DNA of 64,000 nucleotides, from the NCBI RefSeq assembly GCF_022655595.1, contig NZ_CP093379.1:802501-866500 (forward strand), written 5' to 3'. Positions 28,000 to 37,805 of this stretch are shown in pieces. The translations under genes were made by a program, and so were the position numbers. This DNA is from Ignatzschineria rhizosphaerae (GTDB lineage: Bacteria > Pseudomonadota > Gammaproteobacteria > Cardiobacteriales > Wohlfahrtiimonadaceae). The stretch's first letter is position 1, and every line of letters starts with the position of its first letter. The notes under the pieces are model-generated. The model was not told where the DNA came from and ran no database searches. It saw only the letters and a list, made by a program, of their open reading frames with translations.

Positions 28000-28839
28000 A
28001 TGAATTTAGATAACAGACAGAATATCGAATCACAAGATGCCTTTGCACAAGTGGCTAACCGCCAGCCTGAGGTAAAAAAAGAGCATGCGGCTAAGATTAG
28101 TGTGCGTGATTTAAACTTTTATTATCAGAAGTTTCACGCGCTGCATAATATTTCACTCGATATTCCAGAAAACCAAGTCACAGCATTTATCGGGCCATCA
28201 GGTTGCGGTAAATCAACACTGCTTCGTACCTTTAATAAGATGTTTGAACTCTATCCTGAGCAGCGCGCTGAAGGGGAGATTATTATTAATGATGAAAATA
28301 TCTTAACCTCTAAGCAAGACGTGGCTTTGTTACGGGCTAATGTTGGCATGGTTTTCCAAAAGCCAACACCTTTTCCGATGTCGATTTATGACAATATTGC
28401 CTTTGGAGTGAAATTATTTGAAAACCTCTCACGAGCAGATATGGATGCGCGTATTGAGTGGGCACTTACGAAAGCTGCGCTTTGGAGTGAAACAAAAGAT
28501 AAACTACACGATCATGGGACAAACCTCTCAGGCGGGCAGCAGCAGCGTTTAAGTATCGCTCGAGCAATTGCAATTCGCCCTGAAATCTTACTGATGGATG
28601 AACCGTGTTCAGCGCTTGACCCCATTTCAACCGGGAAAATTGAAGAGCTAATTTTTGAATTAAAAGAAGATTATACCATCGTGATGGTAACCCATAATAT
28701 GCAACAAGCAGCTCGCTGTTCTGATAAAACAGCCTTCATGTATCTTGGAGATTTGATTGAATTTGATGATACCGATACGATCTTCACAAAACCGAATAAT
28801 AAACAGACAGAAGATTATATTACAGGACGTTACGGTTAA
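28000..28839 (+). CDS. pstB: Phosphate ABC transporter ATP-binding protein
   Basis: A 279-residue ABC ATPase. Walker [11 protein letters not shown]-loop [10 protein letters not shown] (the PTPFP is PstB-specific), signature LSGGQQQRL, Walker [15 protein letters not shown]-loop VTHNMQQA. It energises PstCA and takes part with PhoU in signalling to PhoR. Good family length plus an N-terminal extension of about 25 residues. Confidence 0.95.
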   Translation: MNLDNRQNIESQDAFAQVANRQPEVKKEHAAKISVRDLNFYYQKFHALHNISLDIPENQVTAFIGPSGCGKSTLLRTFNKMFELYPEQRAEGEIIINDENILTSKQDVALLRANVGMVFQKPTPFPMSIYDNIAFGVKLFENLSRADMDARIEWALTKAALWSETKDKLHDHGTNLSGGQQQRLSIARAIAIRPEILLMDEPCSALDPISTGKIEELIFELKEDYTIVMVTHNMQQAARCSDKTAFMYLGDLIEFDDTDTIFTKPNNKQTEDYITGRYG

Positions 28840-28903
28840 TTTAACGGATTAATAATCTACTGTCGTTAGACAATTTCTATAAAAGTTTGAGGGATTTTAA
28901 GGT

Positions 28904-29632
28904 ATGAAAAAACTCGATTTCAATAGCCATATCTCAGCACAATTTAACGCAGAGTTAGAGCGCTCTATGAGCAAAGTGCTTGAAATGGGTGGCTTAACAG
29001 AGCGTCAAATTCGTGATTCTATCAAAGCGATGATGACTCAAGATGAAGTCTTAGCACGCGAAATTATTGAGCGTGATGAGATTATTAATGAACTTGAAGT
29101 AGAGATCAATGAGCTTTGTATTATGATTATTGCTAAGCGTCAGCCAACGGCAAGCGACTTACGATTACTCATTGTTATTATTAAAACAATTGCCGAGCTT
29201 GAAAGAATTGCCGATACAGCTAGAAACATTGCTAAAATGGCCTTCACGCCGCTACCTGAAAATCACTCTTCTATCTTAGTCTCTTTAGAATCACTTGCAA
29301 ATCGCAGTCTTATTTTCTTTGAAAAGGTTTTAGATTCCTTTGCCAGAATGGATTTAGAAGCGGTGCTTTCGATCTATCCTGAAGATGATAAAATTGATAG
29401 TGAATATGACAATATTATTCGTCAATTGATGACCTATATGATGGAAGATGGGCGCACGATTCCTTCAATCTTAACGGCGATGCATTGCGCACGTTCTTTA
29501 GAGAGAATTGGCGATCGTTGTCAAAATATTTGTGAGTTTATTATCTACTTCGTTAAAGGAGTTGATATTCGTGTTCAAAAGAATGAGAAACTGCAAGAAT
29601 TACTAGAAAACCGAGATCATAAAGCGTTGTAA
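28904..29632 (+). CDS. phoU: Phosphate signalling protein PhoU
   Basis: A 242-residue all-helical protein with two PhoU repeats, each with the metal-binding E/DxxxD pattern: IKTIAELERIADTARNIA and HCARSLERIGDRCQNICE. It restrains PhoR when phosphate is abundant. Last gene of the pst operon; a terminator follows within 115 bp. Confidence 0.94.
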   Translation: MKKLDFNSHISAQFNAELERSMSKVLEMGGLTERQIRDSIKAMMTQDEVLAREIIERDEIINELEVEINELCIMIIAKRQPTASDLRLLIVIIKTIAELERIADTARNIAKMAFTPLPENHSSILVSLESLANRSLIFFEKVLDSFARMDLEAVLSIYPEDDKIDSEYDNIIRQLMTYMMEDGRTIPSILTAMHCARSLERIGDRCQNICEFIIYFVKGVDIRVQKNEKLQELLENRDHKAL

Positions 29633-29714
29633 GTTGCACTATCAGTTTTTAGCGTAGTTTCTAGGAATCATAAAATCATAGAAAGCTCGGTAACTTCGAT
29701 TCATTAGTTTTATA

Positions 29715-29748
29715 AAAAGACCAAAGTAATCTTATTTTGGTCTTTTTT
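29715..29748 (+). terminator. Terminator of the pst-phoU operon
   Basis: AAAGACCAAA/TTTTGGTCTTT stem, then a T-run. Confidence 0.88.
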
Positions 29749-29766
29749 GATCTTAAAATTATGCAT

Positions 29767-29825
29767 CTCTTAACCGATACGCCGGCAATCTGATTTCGGG
29801 ATTTTTAAACTTTAGTCGATTAGAG
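29767..29825 (-). repeat. Dispersed MITE-like repeat, copy C (partial)
   Basis: On the minus strand it reads TTTAAAAATCCCGAAATCAG followed by ATTGCCGGCGTATCGGTTA, the left half of the family. The other half is missing or diverged. Confidence 0.6.
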
Positions 29826-30228
29826 GTAGGATCTTCGGCTTAAAAAGGTCTATCTTGTAGCGAGTGGGAATAGCGGTATTCTTTTTTTCTATTTTGGGCT
29901 CACCATTTAAATAAACGGCTTTTCTTAAACTTATTTCACGATAAGCTTAAATATCTGTTCATTTTAGGGATGAAAGTTTGTCTTTAAAATAAGTTATAAA
30001 AAAGCTATTTGAAGCAAAAATGAGATAAATTACGCATTTTTTAAGAACTATTTTAATCATTGACTGCCGAAGTTATGAGCTTGAATTAGGCAGAGATTTA
30101 GAGCGGCAATAAATGTTTAAAATCTAAAAAGATAAATAATATCAAATATTAATCCATGCTTTTTGTAACTGTTGTTTGGCGATTATTTTTTGGCAGGATT
30201 GGTTGACTTCATTTAAAAGTTGGTGGTA

Positions 30229-30255
30229 ATGTCAATTGACATACGAAGTGTATGT
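30229..30255. promoter_or_regulatory. Two palindromes upstream of aguB
   Basis: ATGTCAATTGACAT (perfect, 30229-30242) is followed by ACATAC-GAAGT-GTATGT (30239-30255). Both are possible operator sites for an unseen regulator of the polyamine/amidase genes. Confidence 0.4.
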
Positions 30256-30280
30256 GTATTGAGAAATGGGTATAGAAAAT

Positions 30281-30308
30281 TCTAAATAGAAAGCTCTAAA
30301 TAGAAAGC
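30281..30308. repeat. 14-bp tandem duplication
   Basis: TCTAAATAGAAAGC occurs twice in a row, 76 bp upstream of the aguB start. Confidence 0.8.
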
Positions 30309-30383
30309 TCATTACGAATATATAAAAATATAAAATATAAAGATAATAAGAAACAATAATAAATCACCGGAGGTTTGACCGTT

Positions 30384-31253
30384 ATGAAGGTTAGGGTATC
30401 TGCTGTCCAGATGAAAATGAGTTGGGATATCGAGGATAATTTACAAAAGGCGGAAGCATTAGTGCGAGAAGCGGCTAGTCAAGGCGCGAATATTATATTG
30501 CTTCCTGAATTCTTCCAATCACCATATTTTATGCAGATTCAAAATTATGATTATTTTGAATTAGCGCAAGATGTGAATGATAGTAGCTATATTCGCCGTT
30601 TCCAAAAGCTAGCTAAAGAGTTAGATGTTGTGTTGCCATTTAGCTTTTTTGAGCGAGCAGGAAATGTATTCTTTAACTCTCTTGTGATGATTGATGCCGA
30701 TGGCTCGATTGTCGATCTTTACCGGAAAACGCATATTCCTGATGGACATTGCTATCAAGAGAAATTCTACTTTTCTCCAGGGGATACGGGCTTTAAGGTT
30801 TTTCCGACAAAGTTTGGCAAAATTGGTGTTGGTATTTGCTGGGATCAATGGTTCCCTGAAACTGCAAGATCGCTTGCACTGATGGGCGCTGAGATTCTCT
30901 TTTACCCAACCGCAATTGGCAATGAACCTATCTTAAACCATGATTCTATGGCTCACTGGCAAAATACGATGCGAGGACATGCTGCGGCAAATATTATGCC
31001 GGTAATTGCTGCTAATCGTATTGGGCAAGAGGATGAACCTTCGGAAAACTCTTCAATGACTTTTTATGGCTCTTCATTTATCTCAAGTGAAGAGGGGATA
31101 AAAGTAAAAGAGATGGATCGTGTATCAGAAGGGGTGATTACCCATGAGTTTGATCTAACCGCTATTGGTAAAAAGCGAATAAGTTGGGGTGTTTTTAGAG
31201 ATCGCCGTCCGGAATTTTATGAAGCTATTAATCATATGGATTTTAGCGAATAA
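30384..31253 (+). CDS. aguB: N-carbamoylputrescine amidase
   Basis: A 289-residue nitrilase-superfamily amidase. ATG 30384 is chosen since CGGAGG lies 10 bases upstream; a TTG at 30375 abuts it. Catalytic triad Glu42 (LLPEFFQSPYF), Lys115 (LYRKTHIPDG), Cys152 (GICWDQWFPE). GHCYQEKFYFSPGDTGF and RGHAAANIMPVIAANR are typical of AguB. It hydrolyses N-carbamoylputrescine to putrescine, CO2 and NH3 in the agmatine route. The agmatine deiminase gene aguA is not adjacent. Followed by an APC permease. Confidence 0.88.
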   Translation: MKVRVSAVQMKMSWDIEDNLQKAEALVREAASQGANIILLPEFFQSPYFMQIQNYDYFELAQDVNDSSYIRRFQKLAKELDVVLPFSFFERAGNVFFNSLVMIDADGSIVDLYRKTHIPDGHCYQEKFYFSPGDTGFKVFPTKFGKIGVGICWDQWFPETARSLALMGAEILFYPTAIGNEPILNHDSMAHWQNTMRGHAAANIMPVIAANRIGQEDEPSENSSMTFYGSSFISSEEGIKVKEMDRVSEGVITHEFDLTAIGKKRISWGVFRDRRPEFYEAINHMDFSE

Positions 31254-31448
31254 TCATGAACACGATTCTCGCTTGAATGAACATTTTAAAAGATAATGTC
31301 GCATCGATATTATTACTCAAATGATATCGAAAGATGATTTGAAAAAATGAGATGAACTTCATAGCGTAATCATAAAAAATATCATTTAAATAAAAAAATG
31401 ATGGCTTAAAGTCATCATTCATTACTATCAATAGATGGAGAAATGGAT

Positions 31449-32807
31449 ATGGGAAGCGATGCAACACCTTCTAATACCAACAATGATTTAGCAAGATCAC
31501 TCTCTTTGTGGTCTGTCGTTCTTTTTGGCCTTGCGTTTATGGCCTTAACAACCGTTTTTAGTACCTTTGGTATCGCTTCTAGCTTATCAAAAGGGATGGT
31601 CGCGGGGTCTTATATCCTAGCGCTTATTGTGATGCTCTTTACCGCCTATAGTTACGGCGTGATGGCAAAGCGTTTTCCGATGACAGGATCGGCTTATAGT
31701 TATGTGCAAAAGGTGATTAATCCAAGTTCAGGTTTTTTAGTTGGCTGGGCGATTATGATGGATTATCTCTTTATCCCGATGGTCAATTTTATGCTTTTTG
31801 GTATCTTTTTCCATGATGCCTTTCCCATGATTCCACAATGGGGCTTTATCGTTGCGCTCTTAACTTTAGTGACCTTAATTAATCTTCGTGGGGTGAAAGT
31901 TGCGGTGACAGCCAATCTAATTATCGTTGTTGCTTCTATCTTATTTGCTGTGATTTTTTGCGTAATGTCGATCAACTCTCTTAGAACAGGCTTAGGCACT
32001 GGATTATTAGCGAATATGGATCCGATTATTAATTTTTCAGTAGAGAATCCTTTTAAATATATTATTGCCGGCGCTTCACTCTTATGTTTCTCTTTTTTAG
32101 GATTTGATTCTGTGACTGCTTTTTCTGAAGAGGTTAAAGACCCAGAAAAAACGATTCCAAAGGCGATCTTTTTAGTAACTTTAATTGGCGGGGCACTCTT
32201 TATTACCGTTTCGTACTTTGCTTATCAAGTGTGGCCTAATTATCTACTCTTTCCAGATTTAGATTCAGCTTCCGCCGATGTGATCAGAATTGTCGGGGGG
32301 AATGCGCTTTATGCAGTATTTTTAACTATTTTTGCAATGAGTATTATTGGCTCAGCGCTCTCATCACAAGCAAGTGGTTCACGGATCTTATTTGCCATGG
32401 GACGAGATGGGCAATTACCACGTAAATTTTTTGGATCGCTTCATCCTAAATATAAAACCCCGACATTTAATATTTTACTCATTGGTTTGATCTCCTTTTC
32501 TGCAATCTTTTTAAGCCTTGGATTGGTCGCATCTTTTATCAATTTTGGGGCTTTTATCTCTTTTATTATGGTGAATGTCTCGGTGATTGTGCTCTTTTTT
32601 AAAGAGAATAATAAGAGCTTTAAGCGGATTGTCTTACTCTTTATCATCCCTTTAATAGGCGCTTTATTAGATTTTTGGTTATTCATCAATCTTGATAATC
32701 ACTCGCTACTACTGGGATCAATCTGGTTTTCATTAGGAATTGTTTATCTTTTGTTTTTAACAAAAGGCTTTAAAAAACCTGTGCCTACAATGGCCGCATT
32801 AAAATAA
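31449..32807 (+). CDS. APC-family amino acid/polyamine permease
   Basis: A 452-residue carrier with about 12 membrane segments. ATG 31449 gives a proper ribosome spacing (GGAG 8 bases before); ATG 31443 is too close. Helix 1 carries the APC substrate loop FGLAFMALTTVFSTFGIAS split around TTVFSTFG; further FPMTGSAYSYVQKVINPSSG, LGFDSVTAFSEEVKDPEKTIPKA (split at FSEEV) and SQASGSRILFAMGRDGQLP. Similar in layout to putrescine importer PuuP. Position after aguB suggests uptake of a polyamine or its precursor. 25 bp to the next gene. Confidence 0.85.
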   Translation: MGSDATPSNTNNDLARSLSLWSVVLFGLAFMALTTVFSTFGIASSLSKGMVAGSYILALIVMLFTAYSYGVMAKRFPMTGSAYSYVQKVINPSSGFLVGWAIMMDYLFIPMVNFMLFGIFFHDAFPMIPQWGFIVALLTLVTLINLRGVKVAVTANLIIVVASILFAVIFCVMSINSLRTGLGTGLLANMDPIINFSVENPFKYIIAGASLLCFSFLGFDSVTAFSEEVKDPEKTIPKAIFLVTLIGGALFITVSYFAYQVWPNYLLFPDLDSASADVIRIVGGNALYAVFLTIFAMSIIGSALSSQASGSRILFAMGRDGQLPRKFFGSLHPKYKTPTFNILLIGLISFSAIFLSLGLVASFINFGAFISFIMVNVSVIVLFFKENNKSFKRIVLLFIIPLIGALLDFWLFINLDNHSLLLGSIWFSLGIVYLLFLTKGFKKPVPTMAALK

Positions 32808-32832
32808 TCATTCATCACAAAGAAGGGAAAAA

Positions 32833-34434
32833 ATGGTAGTTGCAGATATCGTAATTAAAAATGGCGCTGTATTTACAGGCAAGCAAGATCAACCTGAGAA
32901 TGTTGCTATCGCTATTAAGGACGACAAAGTCATTGCTGTGGGGTTAGCCACTGATATTGACAAGCACCTTGGTGAGGAGACGCTTATCCTTGATGCTAAA
33001 GGTCACACCGTAATGGCAGGATTTCATGATGCCCATATGCATCTAATTCATGGCGTTTTATTTGATGATTACTCCGTGGCATTAAGTGATGCAAAATCAT
33101 TAGGAGAAGTGCAAGAGATTCTTACAAAAAATAAAGATCTCTACTTAACGGGGGATTGGCTCATTGGTATGGGCTGGGATCATTTAGCGTGGGGGCATAC
33201 AGATTATCCAACGGCAAAAGATCTTGATGCTGTGATTTCAGATCGTCCGGCGATCTTAATTCATGCAGAAGGGCATTATGCGTGGGTCAATAGCTTGGCA
33301 TTAGAGATTGCCGGTATTGATCGAGATACAATCGCACCAGATTACGGCATTATCGTGAAAGATGATGCCGGCAACCCAACAGGTATTTTGATTGAATCAG
33401 CAATTTCTCTTGTTGGAAAATATGCTTATCAATTCTCTGATGCAACTAAAAAAGAGATGGTCTTAAAGTTCCAAGATCATGCTTTAAGTTTAGGCGTAAC
33501 ATCTGTGAATGAATTCTTTATGAGCCGAGCGCATGAAACGCTCTATGCCTATGAGACTTATAAAGCCTTAGATGATGCGGATGAGTTAAAGATGCGAATC
33601 CATGTTTGGCCTCCACTAAATGGGGATTTAACGCCGGCAATTGAGATGAGGGAGCGTTTTCAATCACCTTATCTTAAAGTTGGTGGCGTGAAGCAGTTTA
33701 TTGATGGCGTCATTACTGGGCATACAGCGCTCATGGTCGATGAGTATAAAGATGCGCCTGGTAATTTTGGTGAAACAGGCTATAGCTACGAGCAGCTAGA
33801 AGAGTGGGTGATTGATGCTGATGCTGAAGAGTTCCAGATTCGTTTTCACTCTATTGGTGATGGCGCTGTGCGAATGGGCTTAGATCTTTTTGAAGCAGCG
33901 CAAAAGAAAAATGGAGTGCGAGATTCTCGTCACTCATTAGAGCATTTAGAGGTGATTGATCCCTTAGATTTACCACGTCTTAAAAAGCTTGGAGTACAAG
34001 CATCTGTGCAACCTGCGCATATTGCTTTGATGCCAAAAGAATCCCATATTGATCGTGTGATTGATAGCAAGCATGATTATATCTATAACAGTAAAACCTT
34101 CATTGATGAGGGGATTCTTGTACCTTACGCTAGTGATTATCCGATTATTGAGCTCAATCCTTTCCTTGGCGTTTATCATGCCGTCACAAGAGATGATTAT
34201 GAGGGAAATCCATGGAATCCTAAAGAGAGAGTCCCACTTGCAACAGCTTTAAAAGCTTACACTTTGGTTGCTGCCAAAAGTACCTTTAGAGAGCAAGAGC
34301 TCGGCTCTATTGAGATTGGCAAATACGCCGATATCATTATTTTAGATCGAGATATTTTCAGTACACCTATTCAAGATCTTAAAGTTACTAAAGTTGAGAC
34401 AGTTATAACTGCCGGTAAGATTCGCGATATTTAA
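32833..34434 (+). CDS. YtcJ-type amidohydrolase (amidohydrolase family 3)
   Basis: A 533-residue metal-dependent hydrolase. Metal ligands: GFHDAHMHLIHG near residues 60-72, QIRFHSIGDGAVRM with His, HSLEHLEVI, and the late YASDYPIIELNPFLG with Asp. C-terminal ELGSIEIGKYADIIILDRD is the usual strand completing the beta domain. Members cleave N-acyl or N-carbamoyl bonds. In an apparent operon with the APC permease, and likely with aguB. Substrate not predictable. Confidence 0.85.
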   Translation: MVVADIVIKNGAVFTGKQDQPENVAIAIKDDKVIAVGLATDIDKHLGEETLILDAKGHTVMAGFHDAHMHLIHGVLFDDYSVALSDAKSLGEVQEILTKNKDLYLTGDWLIGMGWDHLAWGHTDYPTAKDLDAVISDRPAILIHAEGHYAWVNSLALEIAGIDRDTIAPDYGIIVKDDAGNPTGILIESAISLVGKYAYQFSDATKKEMVLKFQDHALSLGVTSVNEFFMSRAHETLYAYETYKALDDADELKMRIHVWPPLNGDLTPAIEMRERFQSPYLKVGGVKQFIDGVITGHTALMVDEYKDAPGNFGETGYSYEQLEEWVIDADAEEFQIRFHSIGDGAVRMGLDLFEAAQKKNGVRDSRHSLEHLEVIDPLDLPRLKKLGVQASVQPAHIALMPKESHIDRVIDSKHDYIYNSKTFIDEGILVPYASDYPIIELNPFLGVYHAVTRDDYEGNPWNPKERVPLATALKAYTLVAAKSTFREQELGSIEIGKYADIIILDRDIFSTPIQDLKVTKVETVITAGKIRDI

Positions 34435-34466
34435 ATTTTTTTGTATTGTTGTTGAAGTTGTTATTT

Positions 34467-34498
34467 AGAGTTTATCGATAATGATAAACTCTTTTTTT
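34467..34498 (+). terminator. Terminator after ytcJ-type gene
   Basis: AGAGTTTATC/GATAAACTCT perfect stem, 6-base loop, seven T. Confidence 0.92.
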
Positions 34499-34618
34499 AT
34501 CCCTATTAATATCCTTTTATTGATTGATTATTTGATTGGAAACATTAGATATTTTATTAAATCAGTTATGATCTTTGAATCTTATGATTGATTTTATTAA
34601 AAAGGTATTGATATTAAA

Positions 34619-35062
34619 ATGAAGAAAATAGTACAAGCAGTGGCAATTACAGGTGCAATGATGATGGGCACATTTGCGCAAGCAAACGCAATTGAGGATT
34701 TTTCAGGTTGTTTAGTAGAAAAAACAACAGGTGCTGATCATTTAGCATTAATTAAATGGATGTATGTCGGAATGTCTGGGCATCCGTCTTTAAGCGCTAT
34801 GAATAATGTGACAGATAGTGAGAAAAAAGAGGCTAATCAAACAATGGGGATTCTTTTTGATCGACTTCTTGGCAAAGATTGTGCTGCAGAATTTAAAGTG
34901 GTGTTTCAACAACATGGGCAAGTAGGGATTCAAAGTGCATTCTCTGTTTTAGGAGAAGTTGCAATGGCTGAGATGATGCAAAATGCCGATGTTATGAATG
35001 ATTTAATGCTATTTACCAACTATATTGATGTAGATGCATTTGAGAAAATGCTACAAGAGTAA
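34619..35062 (+). CDS. Exported protein of unknown function
   Basis: A 147-residue protein with a Sec signal peptide (MKKIVQAVAITGAMMMGTFA, cleavage after QANA). The mature part is mostly helical, methionine-rich, with two cysteines (FSGCLVEK and GKDCAAEF) that could form a disulfide. No family recognised. Monocistronic with its own terminator. Confidence 0.65.
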   Translation: MKKIVQAVAITGAMMMGTFAQANAIEDFSGCLVEKTTGADHLALIKWMYVGMSGHPSLSAMNNVTDSEKKEANQTMGILFDRLLGKDCAAEFKVVFQQHGQVGIQSAFSVLGEVAMAEMMQNADVMNDLMLFTNYIDVDAFEKMLQE

Positions 35063-35107
35063 TTATGGTGATTTCATCATCATAGGGCTTTTAAAGGGCT
35101 ACAAGAG

Positions 35108-35137
35108 ATCCTCAGATAAATTTCTGAGGATTTTTTT
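35108..35137 (+). terminator. Rho-independent terminator
   Basis: ATCCTCAGA/TCTGAGGAT stem with a short AT loop and seven T. Confidence 0.9.
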
Positions 35138-35261
35138 ATATTAATGCTAATGCAATCGCCTCTTTGGGTATTTTGATCAATTTATTCAAATTGACTTGGG
35201 GGTAGCCACAGTGCAAAATCAGGCATTACGATAACAAAATAGCACAAAGCAGGAGCGGAAA

Positions 35262-36998
35262 ATGCTAGAGCGAAAAGAATTGGATCAATTGATTGATATG
35301 GCAGCAGGGCGACTCGCTGTGGACCTCTTAATCACTAATTGTAAAGTGGTCGATGTCTATAATCAGCGCTTATTAGATGGACCTGTTGCAGTCGGTAATG
35401 GTCGAGTGGTTGGCGTTGGTCACGCTTATGACGCAAAAGAGATATTAGATGCTAAAGGCGGCATCGTGATGCCAGGATTAATTGATGGACATGTCCATAT
35501 TGAATCTTCATCTTTAACGCCAGCACAATTTGCGCGAACGATTCTACCTTTTGGAACCACAACTATTATTGCCGATCCTCATGAGATTGGGAATGTTTGC
35601 GGCGTGAAAGGCATTCAATATATGCTCGATGCGAGCCGAGATCTCCCGCTTCATGTTAAAATTCAATTACCCTCTTGTGTGCCGGCAACGCCGTTTGAAT
35701 CTGCTGGCGCTGTCTTAGAAGCATCGGACCTTGAGCCTCTTTTTCAAGATGAAGGCGTTTTAGGACTTGGCGAAGTGATGGATTACCCAAGTGTGATTCA
35801 TCATTCAGATAGCATGATGGATAAGCTTATGATGGCAAAGCGTCATCATCGAGTGATTGATGGGCATAGTCCCGGCGTTAAAGGTTTAGATCTCACGGCG
35901 TATGTAGCATCAGGGGTGATGACTGATCATGAATGTAGTAATACAGAAGGGATGTTAGATCGCTTAACGATGGGGCAATATATATTACTCCGTGAAGGTT
36001 CTACTTGTAAGGATCTTTTAAACTTATTGCCGGCAATCACGCCGCAAAATGCGCGTCGTTGCGTCTTCTGTACGGATGACCGTGAACCTGATGATATCTT
36101 AACAACAGGGCATATTAATAAGAGTTTACGATTAGCTGTGGAATATGGTTTAGATCCACTTCTTGCTGTCACAATGGGAACCTTAAATAGCGCAGAATGC
36201 TTCCGTCTTTATGACAAAGGTGCTATTGCACCTGGGAAAGATGCGGATCTTTTAATCGTGAAAGATCTCCAAGACTTCGAACCTATGCATGTTTTCTCAA
36301 TGGGCGTTGAAGTGGCTCGTGATGGCAAAATGCTCATGGAGTTGCCGGAGTACCATTGTGAAGATGTTCTAAATACCATTAATATTGCGCCGATTACGGT
36401 TGAGAACTTTGCATTAAAACTCAGTAGTGAAAAAGCGCGCGCAATTGGGGTGATTCCTAAAAGTGTTGTAACAAAAAATCTAGAAGTTGCCGTTAAACTT
36501 GATGAGAATAATCTCTTTCATGCCGGCAATAATGGTTCACTCAATAAACTCGCAGTGATTGAACGTCACCATGCTTCTGGCAAGATCGGTTTGGGTATTT
36601 TAGAAGGCTACGGCATTCAAAATGGGGCAATTGCCGTTTCGGTGGCACATGATTCCCATAATATCGTGGTTGTCGGTGATAATGATGCCGATATGTTAGC
36701 GGCGGTAAAAAATATTGAAAGCATCGGTGGTGGTTTTTCACTCGTTCAAAATGGGGAAGTCCTCGCACATTTATCTCTACCGATTGGCGGCTTAATGACG
36801 AATCAAACGGCAGAGGAAGTTGCCGAGATTATCGAGCATCTCATTATTACGGCACGAGAAAAATTCAATCTTTCTCATGAATTCCATCCGCTAATGACAT
36901 TAGTCTTTATGACATTGCCGGTAATTCCAGAGTTAAAACTTACCTCAAACGGGCTATTTGATGTGAAGCAGTTTAAGCTTGTGGATGTATCGATTTAA
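35262..36998 (+). CDS. ade: Adenine deaminase
   Basis: A 578-residue amidohydrolase of the Ade/YerA family: metal-binding GLIDGHVHIESS, PFGTTTIIADPHEIGNV, LGLGEVMDYPSVI, IDGHSPGV, VMTDHECS and FCTDDREPDDI. C-terminal domain with VVGDNDADMLAAV and GGFSLVQNGEVLAHL (key GGFSL). It converts adenine to hypoxanthine in purine salvage. Ribosome site AGGAG lies 9 bases before the ATG. Monocistronic in context; a short AATACCTT/AAGGTATT hairpin without T-run follows the stop (36998-37019). Confidence 0.93.
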   Translation: MLERKELDQLIDMAAGRLAVDLLITNCKVVDVYNQRLLDGPVAVGNGRVVGVGHAYDAKEILDAKGGIVMPGLIDGHVHIESSSLTPAQFARTILPFGTTTIIADPHEIGNVCGVKGIQYMLDASRDLPLHVKIQLPSCVPATPFESAGAVLEASDLEPLFQDEGVLGLGEVMDYPSVIHHSDSMMDKLMMAKRHHRVIDGHSPGVKGLDLTAYVASGVMTDHECSNTEGMLDRLTMGQYILLREGSTCKDLLNLLPAITPQNARRCVFCTDDREPDDILTTGHINKSLRLAVEYGLDPLLAVTMGTLNSAECFRLYDKGAIAPGKDADLLIVKDLQDFEPMHVFSMGVEVARDGKMLMELPEYHCEDVLNTINIAPITVENFALKLSSEKARAIGVIPKSVVTKNLEVAVKLDENNLFHAGNNGSLNKLAVIERHHASGKIGLGILEGYGIQNGAIAVSVAHDSHNIVVVGDNDADMLAAVKNIESIGGGFSLVQNGEVLAHLSLPIGGLMTNQTAEEVAEIIEHLIITAREKFNLSHEFHPLMTLVFMTLPVIPELKLTSNGLFDVKQFKLVDVSI

Positions 36999-37097
36999 AT
37001 ACCTTGTCAATAAGGTATTGCTGTGTAATTACTTGATAAATTGAGTAGATTAGAATCTTGCTGGCAGATTAATTTGGACAAATAAGGATGTGATAAC

Positions 37098-37643
37098 ATG
37101 ATTCATCATCAAACGATTCCTGTATTGGAAACAGATCGATTAATTTTATCAGGGCATCAATGTAACGATTTTTCTGCTTTAGCAGATTTATGGGCGAAAG
37201 AGTCTGTGGTGCAATATATCGGTGGAACGATTTCGACAGAGCGTGAATCATGGATGAGAATGCTCTCTTATGCAGGGTTATGGCGAATTTTAGGTTTTGG
37301 CTATTGGGCAATTCGAGAAAAAGAATCAGGAAAATACATTGGAGATCTTGGCTTTGCTGATTTTCATCGTACAATTGATATCCCAATAAAAGGCGTTCCA
37401 GAAGCAGGTTGGGTGATTGCCCCTGAATATCAAGGAAAAGGGTATGTCACTGAAGCAATGCAATCCGCTTTAACATGGTTAACTTTACAAAATAGGTTTG
37501 AGAAAAGCATTTGTTTTATAGACTCTGATAATATTGCATCACTACGCGTTGCAGATAAATTAGGCTATCTTTTTGAACAAAAAGTATTATTGAATGGTGA
37601 AGAAAACTTACTATATTGTAAGAAATTAATCCCGAATGATTAA
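37098..37643 (+). CDS. GNAT acetyltransferase (RimJ/RimL type)
   Basis: A 181-residue N-acetyltransferase: VLETDRLILSGH start, GYWAIREKESGKYIGDLGF, and the acetyl-CoA-binding PEYQGKGYVTEAM loop, then SDNIASLRVADKLGYLFEQ. Typical for the RimJ/L-like branch that modifies protein N-termini or small amines. Target unknown. Confidence 0.88.
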   Translation: MIHHQTIPVLETDRLILSGHQCNDFSALADLWAKESVVQYIGGTISTERESWMRMLSYAGLWRILGFGYWAIREKESGKYIGDLGFADFHRTIDIPIKGVPEAGWVIAPEYQGKGYVTEAMQSALTWLTLQNRFEKSICFIDSDNIASLRVADKLGYLFEQKVLLNGEENLLYCKKLIPND

Positions 37644-37651
37644 ATCTTTTG

Positions 37652-37684
37652 AAAGAGAACTGTAAAAGCTCTCTTTAGTGTTTT
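37652..37684 (+). terminator. Weak terminator after GNAT gene
   Basis: AAAGAGA/TCTCTTT stem with an 11-base loop followed by AGTGTTTT; imperfect T-run. Confidence 0.4.
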
Positions 37685-37805
37685 GTGATAACTATTTTAT
37701 TTGAAATTAATAATATGATAGGAGTTTTGAATTATAATTAGCTATTTTTCATTTCTTCATTACTAGAAATTATTTTAAATAATAAATTGTAGGATTTTAT
37801 CGCGT

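Larger units (their letters stand above)
29633..30383. other. 750-bp gene-free region upstream of aguB
   Basis: Holds the phoU terminator, repeat copy C, two adjacent palindromes at 30229-30255 and a 14-bp tandem duplication at 30281-30308. No open frame of credible coding character was found between 29750 and 30380. Confidence 0.6.
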
